Assembly (NCBI GenBank): GCA_009993495.1
Contig: JAACTI010000051.1
Location: forward strand, 1 to 11,422
Length of the DNA: 11,422 nt
Direction: 5' to 3'
Origin: Deltaproteobacteria bacterium
GTDB taxonomy: Bacteria; Desulfobacterota; Desulfuromonadia; Desulfuromonadales; Geopsychrobacteraceae
This document shows, piece after piece, positions 5,211 to 11,422 of this stretch. Positions within the stretch are counted from its first letter, which is position 1. Every line of letters starts with the position of its first letter. Below the pieces are notes generated by a model that was not told the origin of the DNA, made no database searches, and was given only the letters and a program-made list of their open reading frames with translations. A program made the position numbers and the translations under genes.

Positions 5211-6654
5211 ATTTGCGCCAGAAGGAAGGAAACAACAGCACCAGCACGGTAAATAATTCGAGACGACCCATCAGCATACACAGAATCAGCACGGTTTTGC
5301 CGAAGCCAGGCACATGGGCGAAGTTATCGGTGGGGCCAACCGAACCCAACCCCGGACCAATATTCGACAAACAGGCGACCACCGCCGCGCCGCCTGAAAC
5401 CACATCCATCCCGCAGGCCGCCAACAGGAGGGATCCTACCAGAAATACCCCGAGGTAGAGGGCGAAAAAGCCCAGAACTCCGGCCAAGACTTCGTTATCG
5501 ACCGGACGTTTACCCAGTTTGACCACCCGTACTGCACGGGGATGAATGAGACGGAAAATCTGTACCTGAGCGTGTTTAAGCAACAAGAGCACCCGCGCAA
5601 CCTTCATGCCGCCACCGGTTGAGCCCGCACAGCCGCCGATAAACATTAAAATCACCAGCAGATACTGCGTTATCACCGGCCACAACTCATAGTCGGCGGT
5701 GCCGAATCCGGTGGTCGTCAATATCGAGACCACCTGGAAGGCGCTGTAACGTAAATTATCGAAAAAATTAAAGTAGGTGGCGGAAAGCTGGTTGAACAAG
5801 AGAATCAATCCGAGAGTGACCATGGTAATGGTCGTATAAAAGCGCATTTCCTCGTTGCGGTAAAAAACGGATACCCGACCACGCAGGGCTTGCAGGTGCA
5901 AGGTAAAATTGATGCCGGCCAAAAACATGAAAAGAGTGACAACCCCATCGATATAGGCGCTGTCATAAGCGGCAATGGAGGCGTTACGGGTTGAAAATCC
6001 ACCGGTGGCCAGGGTGGCGAAGGCATGGCAGATGGCGTCCAAAAACGTCATGCCTCCCAGCATGAGCAGCAAGGTTTCAAGTGCCGTCAACCCCAGATAA
6101 ACACTCCACAACAGCTTGGCGGTATCCTGAATGCGTGGTTTGAGGCGATCAGTGGTTGGCCCAGGCACTTCTGCTTTGAAAAGCTGCATCCCGCCAACGC
6201 CCAGCATGGGCAGAATGGCCAGCGAGAGCACAATAATGCCCATGCCGCCGAGCCAGTGGGTCATGGCGCGCCAGAAAAGCAGGCTGGGTGGTAAGGCTTC
6301 GATATTGGTTAAAATGGTGGAACCGGTGGTGGTGAAACCGCTCATGGTTTCAAAAACCGCATCAAGGGGCGAGGGGATGGCCCCCGAGAAGATATAGGGC
6401 AGTGCGCCGAACAAGGCAAAAAGTGCCCAACCAAAACTAACGACGGCAAAACCTTCACGCAACGAAAGGTCTTTACGACTTTTGCAACCACAAAAGAGCG
6501 CGGCGCCACAACCCGCAGTGGTCAGGGCCGCAAGAATAAAACTCAACGCCGCACCATCGGCGTAATAAAACGAAAAGGGCAAGGCGGTGAGCAAGGTGGC
6601 CGCCAGGTAAAGCAATAGGGCGCCAAGAATACGCAGGGTCAGGAGAATATTCAT
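5209..6654 (-). CDS. trkH: TrkH-type potassium uptake channel subunit
   Basis: The 481-residue integral inner-membrane protein has the four-fold repeated membrane-pore-membrane architecture of TrkH/KtrB transporters. The four pore loops are visible in order: MSGFTTTGSTIL (about 104-115), LATGGFSTRN (215-224), ILTTTGFGTADY (311-321) and CLSNIGPGLGSVGP (428-441). The glycine of each filter position is kept. The conserved gating loop GGCAGSTGGGMKVARV (340-355) is also present. It forms the K+ channel that assembles with the TrkA regulatory ring. It lies 21 bases downstream of trkA on the same strand, clearly the same operon. The ATG at 6654 has no evident Shine-Dalgarno, so the exact start is slightly uncertain. 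Length is normal for TrkH. Confidence 0.96.
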   Translation of the reverse strand: MNILLTLRILGALLLYLAATLLTALPFSFYYADGAALSFILAALTTAGCGAALFCGCKSRKDLSLREGFAVVSFGWALFALFGALPYIFSGAIPSPLDAVFETMSGFTTTGSTILTNIEALPPSLLFWRAMTHWLGGMGIIVLSLAILPMLGVGGMQLFKAEVPGPTTDRLKPRIQDTAKLLWSVYLGLTALETLLLMLGGMTFLDAICHAFATLATGGFSTRNASIAAYDSAYIDGVVTLFMFLAGINFTLHLQALRGRVSVFYRNEEMRFYTTITMVTLGLILLFNQLSATYFNFFDNLRYSAFQVVSILTTTGFGTADYELWPVITQYLLVILMFIGGCAGSTGGGMKVARVLLLLKHAQVQIFRLIHPRAVRVVKLGKRPVDNEVLAGVLGFFALYLGVFLVGSLLLAACGMDVVSGGAAVVACLSNIGPGLGSVGPTDNFAHVPGFGKTVLILCMLMGRLELFTVLVLLFPSFWRK

Positions 6655-6675
6655 GAAAGTCGCGATCTTGTCCGG

Positions 6676-8028
6676 TCAGGCGAAGAAACGTTCAATTTTG
6701 GCCAGAGCCTCGGGCAGAGCGAAAATGACCACGCGATCCGCGGCCTGCAGACGGCTCAGACCGGTGGGAATTTCGTAATCCGAACCACGAACAATGGCGC
6801 CGATAATGGCCCCGCGCGGAAAGTGTAAATCCTTTAGCGGGGTATCAATGATACCGGTGCCCGCCTTGATTTCAATTTCCAGAACTTCTGAATTACTGCC
6901 TTCGATGGCGGTGAGGGAAATAATTTCGCCACGGCGGACAAAACGTAAAATTGTTGCGGCCGCCGCCAGACGTGGCGAAATGCAGGCATCAATACCTAGC
7001 TCTGAAGCCAGAACCAGCAGTTCGGGGCGGCTGACCAGGGCCAGGGTTCGCCGTACCCCCTGCTGCCGCGCCAGCAGACAGGTAAGAATATTGGTTTCGT
7101 CTTTATCCGTGACGGCGATAAAGGCATCGGCAGATTCTATGCCTTCGTCACGCAGGGTTTCAATATCGCTGCCATCGGCTTTGATGATCAGGGTGCGTTC
7201 AAGTTCGCCCGCCAGCTTGAGACAAATCTGCTCATTCTTTTCGATCAGCTTGACTGCCGATTGATTTTCCAGCCCGCTCGCGACCTGCTTGCCAATGTTG
7301 CCACCACCCAGAATGAAAATACGTCGGTTTTTGGGCTTAGGCTCGGCCCCACCACTGTGGAGCATATACTGGATGGAGGGAAGATCTTTCAGGTGCGCAA
7401 ATAGATAAATACGGTCGCCGGCCTGAATTTCATCATCGCCGCATGGAATGATGGTTTCCTCACCACGACTGATAGCAACGACGACGAAACGATAGATTCC
7501 GCGCAATTCGCCCAGATCGGCGAGCGTCAGGTTGCACAGGGGATTTTCCGGACCAATGCGATAACCGAGAAATTGAATCTGCCCTTCGGCAAACTCGGCC
7601 ACATCAAAAGCCCCCGTGCTGCAAGCAATTTTCACCAGTTCTTCGGCAACGGCATCTTCAGGGTTAATCAGCAGGTCAATGCCAAGCTTTTCTTTGGTCA
7701 AAACCGCGCGGTTGCCTGTATATTCGATGCTTTTCGTCCGGGCGACCAGAGTTTCAACCCGGTACTCGCGCGCCAGCAGGCAGGCCAGAATATTAATTTC
7801 ATCGAGGTCGGTGACCGCAATGAAAATGTCGGCGGTTTCAATGCCTGCTTGTTCAAGAATCTCGGCGCTGGCACCATTGCCGGTGATCCCCAGGACATTG
7901 AGTCGATCCTGAGCCTGCTGAATTTTTTCTTCGCTGCGATCAACCAGGGTGACTTCGTGCCCTTCGCGCGACAGACGATCACTGAGAAAATAACCAACCT
8001 GGCCGGCGCCAACGATGAGAATTTTCAT
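6676..8028 (-). CDS. trkA: TrkA, NAD-binding regulatory subunit of the Trk potassium transporter
   Basis: The 450-residue cytoplasmic protein contains the tandem arrangement of E. coli-type TrkA: two RCK/KTN domains, each followed by a TrkA_C domain. The first Rossmann fold starts at MKILIVGAGQVG (glycine motif at 7-12) and has an acidic end of strand 2 at D30 (VTLVD). The second starts at RRIFILGGGNIG (glycine motif at 241-246). The repeated AVTD.DE.NIL..LLAR segments (71-86 and 305-320) show the internal duplication, and the TrkA_C domains lie at about 145-220 and 375-445. It binds NAD(H)/ATP and gates TrkH. It is the first gene of a trkA-trkH operon. Start: ATG at 8028, with only a weak GGGA about ten bases upstream. 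Confidence 0.96.
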   Translation of the reverse strand: MKILIVGAGQVGYFLSDRLSREGHEVTLVDRSEEKIQQAQDRLNVLGITGNGASAEILEQAGIETADIFIAVTDLDEINILACLLAREYRVETLVARTKSIEYTGNRAVLTKEKLGIDLLINPEDAVAEELVKIACSTGAFDVAEFAEGQIQFLGYRIGPENPLCNLTLADLGELRGIYRFVVVAISRGEETIIPCGDDEIQAGDRIYLFAHLKDLPSIQYMLHSGGAEPKPKNRRIFILGGGNIGKQVASGLENQSAVKLIEKNEQICLKLAGELERTLIIKADGSDIETLRDEGIESADAFIAVTDKDETNILTCLLARQQGVRRTLALVSRPELLVLASELGIDACISPRLAAAATILRFVRRGEIISLTAIEGSNSEVLEIEIKAGTGIIDTPLKDLHFPRGAIIGAIVRGSDYEIPTGLSRLQAADRVVIFALPEALAKIERFFA

Positions 8029-8075
8029 GAAAATAATGTCCCATTAAAAAGAAAAAGCGGGCCCAAAGTCCCACC

Positions 8076-8104
8076 CTAATACATGCTGAAATTCGCCGCC
8101 ACAA
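8076..8104 (-). promoter_or_regulatory. Putative promoter for trkA-trkH
   Basis: On the minus strand, TTGTGG (8104-8099) and TATTAG (8081-8076) are separated by 17 bases, about 48 bases upstream of the trkA start codon. Matches to consensus are only moderate. It is placed sensibly in the 145-base divergent gap between trkA and the HNH gene. Confidence 0.35.
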
Positions 8105-8173
8105 TCGCATAAAACCGCAGATTGTGCAATAATCGCCACTTGGTAAACGGGTGACGACAGGGAGACCCCCAAA

Positions 8174-8461
8174 ATGTTTGAAGGTGATGTCAGTGCAGAG
8201 CAGTTACGCGCCGAACGCGAAAAAGCCCGCGCTCTTCGTCAGCAGAACTGGTGGAAAAACCGCGTGGCTCAGGGAGTTTGCCATTATTGCGGTCAGCGGG
8301 TGCCCCCGAAAGAATTGACCCTCGATCATGTGGTGCCTCTGGCGCGCGGCGGGCGCAGCAGCAAAAACAATTGCGTGCCTGCCTGCAAAACCTGCAACAC
8401 CAAAAAGCGCGACCTGTTGCCCATGGAATGGCAGGAGTATCTGGAGGGTTTCTCCTCCTGA
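8174..8461 (+). CDS. Small HNH endonuclease-domain protein
   Basis: This 95-residue protein consists of a charged N-terminal helix (about 6-30) followed by one HNH domain. C36 and C39 (CHYCG) and C71 and C74 (CKTCN) form the structural zinc site. D51-H52 in LTLDHVVPLARGG carries the first histidine of the active site, and N65 or N66 is the HNH asparagine. The C-terminal KKRDLLPMEW is typical of the McrA-like HNH group. Stand-alone proteins of this size are widespread; some nick DNA but most are uncharacterised. GGGAG lies upstream of the ATG at 8174. No partner methylase, toxin or phage gene is nearby, so a restriction or packaging role is not supported. It diverges from trkA, and its stop codon ends only three bases from the stop of the opposing glycogen synthase gene. 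Confidence 0.88.
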   Translation: MFEGDVSAEQLRAEREKARALRQQNWWKNRVAQGVCHYCGQRVPPKELTLDHVVPLARGGRSSKNNCVPACKTCNTKKRDLLPMEWQEYLEGFSS

Positions 8462-8464
8462 TGA

Positions 8465-11422
8465 TCAGGTGCGCCGTTTCATCAGGGCCTGGGCGTAGAG
8501 CTCCTCGTAGCGCCGGGCGGAGTTGTCCCAGGAAAAATCCTCTTCCATGCCTTTTTTAACCAGTTTGCGCCACAACGCCGGACGCGCGTAGAACTCCAGC
8601 GCCCGGTCGATGGCCGCCAGTAGCGCCGTCGGCTCTGGAGCGCTGAAGACAAAACCATTGCCCGCCTTACCCAGAGCGGTTATATCTTCGATCGTATCAG
8701 CCAGTCCGCCGGTGCGGCGCACAATCGGTAGAGCACCGTAGCGCAGGGCAATCATTTGGGTCAGGCCGCAGGGTTCATAACGGCTGGGCACCAGCAGGCA
8801 ATCGGCGGCGGCAAAGATACGATGAGACAGTTGCTCATCAAACTCCAGACCAATCGCATAGCGGTTGGTCTTTTCCCGTTGGCGCTCTTGCCAGAAAGCC
8901 ATTTGTTGCTGATCACCGCTGCCAAGCAGCACAAATTGCAATTCACGTTGCAGTAGTTGCGGCCACAGTTCTTCGATCAGGTCGATACCCTTCTGCGTGT
9001 CGAGACGGCTGACCACCGCCAGCAGTGGGATCTTGTCGTTGACGCTCAGGCCCAGTTCCCGTTGCAAGGCCTGTTTGCAGATGCGTTTGCCACGCAGGTT
9101 GGTGGAACTGTAGCCCTTGCTCAGGGCCGGATCGGTAGCCGGATTCCAGCTCTGATCGTCAATGCCGTTAAGAACGCCGAACAGATCGCGGCGGCGACTG
9201 CGCAACAGGCCATCGAAACCCTGTCCCGATCCCGGCTGCTGAATTTCCCGGCAATAGCTCGGCGAAACCGTATTCAGCAGATCAGCATGCACAATACCGC
9301 CTTTGAGCAGGCTGAGATTGCCGTAATATTCGAGTTGATCCATCCGGCTCAAGCTGGCAGGAAGCCCCAGTTGCGCCAGTTTACTGAGGGGGAAAATCCC
9401 CTGGTAGCCGAGATTATGGATGGTGAGCAAGCTGGCCATGGAACGGAAAAAGGGGTCATTCACCTGTTCGGTTTTGAGCAGTACCGGCACCAGGGACGTC
9501 TGCCAGTCGTGGATATGCAGAATGTCGGGGCGATACTTCTGCTGCAACAGATAGGTAAAAACGGCGCGACAGAAGAGGGTGAAGCGTTCCATATTGTCGG
9601 GATAGTCGCCGGCAGGCGTGCCGTAAAGTGCCGGACGGTCGAAAAATGCGGGGCACTCAACAAAAAAGAAGGATACCCCGGCATGCTGCGCCCGGCGGAT
9701 GCTGACCTTCACCGGGGTTGCACCCAGGACAATCTCGAAGGCGGGCCCCACAGGTTTCAAGGGATGTCCGCTGGTGGTGACCGACCGGTAAGCGGGCAAA
9801 ATTACCCGAACCTCATGGCCGCGGCGGCGCAGGGCCACCGGCAGGGAACCGGCGACATCAGCCAAGCCGCCGGTTTTGGCAAAGGGGGTTGCTTCGGAGG
9901 TGACAAAAAGTATTTTCAGGGGGGTATTGCAGACGGCCCCCGGGCGCTTGCGCCGTCGCGGGACGCTGAGGCGCCAGAGTTCCCGCCGAAAACTTTCCAG
10001 TTGGTAGGCCGATTTCTCCGCCAGCTGGCGCAACTGCATCAGCTCCGCAATTTTTTGCCGTATCAGGGCGAGAAAATCATCTTTATCGACAACCGTCGCC
10101 GCTGCGCCTTGGGCGGTGCCGACCAGCAGCAGGGTTAAAAATCGCCAGAGAGCGTTGCGATCAAACCAGACGAGACCGGCATGCTCATGTGCCCCCACAA
10201 AGTTGCGACAGTTTTCCTGGTCAAGCAACAGCAGCAGACTATCGCTTAAGGAGCGCGGGTGACAGCGGGTGGCTGCCAGCTGTGCAAGCAACGCCGGGGA
10301 AGGCTGCTTATCGGCGTCAAACCAGCGGGCGGCGAGTAACTGCAATAATTCCGCAGGTTTTAAGGGCTGACCGCATAAATGGCGCAGTTGCTGCGCGTTA
10401 GCCGGGGTGAAATCGGCAAAGGGCTCAGGGCCACACAACCGGGCCAGACTGTCACAGAGTTCGGTGTAGTCGAGGAGCAGCCGATGAAAATCGAGTTGCG
10501 TCTGACCGCTTAAGCCGATCTGGCGGAAAAGCTCCCCCCATTGTTCCTGGTTCTGGTGCAGAGCTTCCGCCGGATACAGCACCAGCGCGCCATAGGCAGG
10601 CAAGGCAAAATTCTGCTGCTCTCCCGCCGGGCGCAGATATTCCAGCGGGCTGTTCAGGCTGCGATAGCGGTAAAAGGGTGCGTCGGATTCCCGCTGAAAA
10701 ATTTGCCTCAGGCCGACCTGGTGAGGGCTTTTTGCGGGCTCAGGGTCGTTGATCCGGCCCACGAGCGAATGCGAGCTGTTATTACACAGCACCAGCACTG
10801 TCTGGCCCGCCAGGTGATTGGAGTAGACAAACACATCTTCAGTCACCTGCTGGTCAACAATAAAATCGTACAGCCGAAAATTTTCCGCGCCGCTGAAAAG
10901 CGCGCGGCGCCGCAGCAAGGGTGCAATCTGCTGCCAGTGGCGGGTCAACAGAGCTTGGTCGGGCTCTTCCTGCCAGGCTGCACGGGTGTATTCCATGCCG
11001 TATTTTTCGCGCAAACCTTCGAGTTGCCCATGGGCAAAAAGCGGCATGCCCGGCAGGGTGCACATCAGGGTAGCAACGCAGAAATATTTATCGCCCTTGC
11101 CAAATTGGTCAATGGCGGTTTCTTCGTCGGGATTGCTCATGAAGTTGACAAAGCGCTGCAAAATGGCCGCGTCAAAATCAAGAATTTCACGCAGGGATTT
11201 GCGATAACGTCCATTTTCCTCACGCTTGAGCATGTTCATGAAGGCGCTGTTGTATACCCGGTGCATCCCCAGGGTGCGGACAAAATAACCTTCCATCAGC
11301 CAGAAGGCTTCCGCTACCAGCAGGGTGTCGGGTTGCTCGGCCTTGATGCGTTCAACCACATCGCGCCAGAATTCCACCGGGAAAAGCCGCTCAAAGTCCT
11401 CCCGTGGCAAGGCCCAGGCACT
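8465..11422 (-). CDS. glgA: GH13 alpha-amylase-type / GT5 glycogen synthase fusion protein (partial, 5' end outside window)
   Basis: The frame is open to the window edge; residue numbers here count from the codon at 11410. Residues 1-280 are the C-terminal half of a GH13 barrel plus its beta domain. They include LLVAEAFW with the expected acid/base E34, FMSNPDEETA with D95 as the third catalytic-site acid, and LPGMPLFAHGQLEGLREKYG (119-138). A helical linker of about 210 residues ends in a basic patch (RRRKRP, 485-490). Residues 497-981 (nucleotides about 9922-8468) are a full-length GlgA: KTGGLADVAG (512-521, ADP-glucose binding), HIHDWQ (632-637), NGIDD (748-752), and YEPCGLTQM with catalytic E879 followed by RRTGGLADT (898-906). 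GlgA adds glucose from ADP-glucose to growing alpha-1,4-glucan. The GH13 part probably cuts or rearranges alpha-glucan, so one polypeptide may couple chain processing to elongation. The gene symbol refers to the GT5 domain only. Confidence 0.93.
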   Translation of the reverse strand, partial: SAWALPREDFERLFPVEFWRDVVERIKAEQPDTLLVAEAFWLMEGYFVRTLGMHRVYNSAFMNMLKREENGRYRKSLREILDFDAAILQRFVNFMSNPDEETAIDQFGKGDKYFCVATLMCTLPGMPLFAHGQLEGLREKYGMEYTRAAWQEEPDQALLTRHWQQIAPLLRRRALFSGAENFRLYDFIVDQQVTEDVFVYSNHLAGQTVLVLCNNSSHSLVGRINDPEPAKSPHQVGLRQIFQRESDAPFYRYRSLNSPLEYLRPAGEQQNFALPAYGALVLYPAEALHQNQEQWGELFRQIGLSGQTQLDFHRLLLDYTELCDSLARLCGPEPFADFTPANAQQLRHLCGQPLKPAELLQLLAARWFDADKQPSPALLAQLAATRCHPRSLSDSLLLLLDQENCRNFVGAHEHAGLVWFDRNALWRFLTLLLVGTAQGAAATVVDKDDFLALIRQKIAELMQLRQLAEKSAYQLESFRRELWRLSVPRRRKRPGAVCNTPLKILFVTSEATPFAKTGGLADVAGSLPVALRRRGHEVRVILPAYRSVTTSGHPLKPVGPAFEIVLGATPVKVSIRRAQHAGVSFFFVECPAFFDRPALYGTPAGDYPDNMERFTLFCRAVFTYLLQQKYRPDILHIHDWQTSLVPVLLKTEQVNDPFFRSMASLLTIHNLGYQGIFPLSKLAQLGLPASLSRMDQLEYYGNLSLLKGGIVHADLLNTVSPSYCREIQQPGSGQGFDGLLRSRRRDLFGVLNGIDDQSWNPATDPALSKGYSSTNLRGKRICKQALQRELGLSVNDKIPLLAVVSRLDTQKGIDLIEELWPQLLQRELQFVLLGSGDQQQMAFWQERQREKTNRYAIGLEFDEQLSHRIFAAADCLLVPSRYEPCGLTQMIALRYGALPIVRRTGGLADTIEDITALGKAGNGFVFSAPEPTALLAAIDRALEFYARPALWRKLVKKGMEEDFSWDNSARRYEELYAQALMKRRT

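Noticed and set aside
7573..8079. 168-codon open frame on the plus strand antisense to trkA
   Set aside because: TrkA is unambiguous on the other strand, and this frame has no ribosome binding site or family resemblance.
8443..8458. GGAGG/CCTCC hairpin at the end of the HNH gene as a terminator
   Set aside because: It has a five-base stem and no U-tract on either strand.
8957..10138. 393-codon open frame on the plus strand
   Set aside because: It lies wholly antisense to the well-supported glycogen synthase, its translation shows no recognisable domain, and long antisense frames are common opposite GC-rich genes.

Overview
The window looks like ordinary chromosomal DNA from a Gram-negative anaerobe, most plausibly a deltaproteobacterium of the Desulfuromonadales (Geobacter/Pelobacter/Desulfuromonas type). 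This is inferred from the gene set (a rubredoxin beside lipA, a TrkA/TrkH potassium system, a GH13-glycogen synthase fusion, and a short protein coupled to rluD that I recall from that order) and from moderate GC content. It is not proven by any marker gene. I found no CRISPR array, rRNA, tRNA or insertion sequence.

Layout. Bases 1-146 (+) hold the last 47 codons of an unidentified protein. It runs tail-to-tail into a decayed gene at 149-612 (-), the C-terminal third of a DUF4143-type AAA ATPase broken by at least three frameshifts. The remnant abuts the 3' end of lipA (613-1491, -). Upstream of lipA lies a 52-residue rubredoxin gene (1562-1720, -), with a perfect 13-bp hairpin between the two. 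A HAD-family phosphatase (1961-2701, +) diverges from this pair. A strong promoter-like sequence (2730-2758) then precedes a tightly packed operon on the + strand: an 89-residue conserved protein of unknown function, the pseudouridine synthase rluD, and pgeF. The 336 bases between pgeF and trkH contain T-tracts at roughly helical spacing and end in a strong intrinsic terminator.

On the minus strand, trkA and trkH (8028 to 5209) form a potassium-uptake operon. A small HNH-nuclease-like gene (8174-8461, +) diverges from trkA. It stops three bases from the end of a large minus-strand gene (8465 to beyond 11422) that fuses a GH13 alpha-amylase-type domain, a linker and a complete GT5 ADP-glucose glycogen synthase. 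The 5' end of that gene lies outside the window.

Functionally this is a patchwork of housekeeping modules: lipoate synthesis, ribosomal RNA modification, purine-nucleoside/peptidoglycan quality control, K+ uptake and storage-polysaccharide metabolism. No obvious new multi-gene defence or metabolic system is visible. The points most worth a second look are the eroded ATPase, the rubredoxin-hairpin-lipA arrangement, the unknown protein coupled to rluD, the possible small RNA upstream of the 5178-5210 terminator, and the GH13-GlgA fusion.
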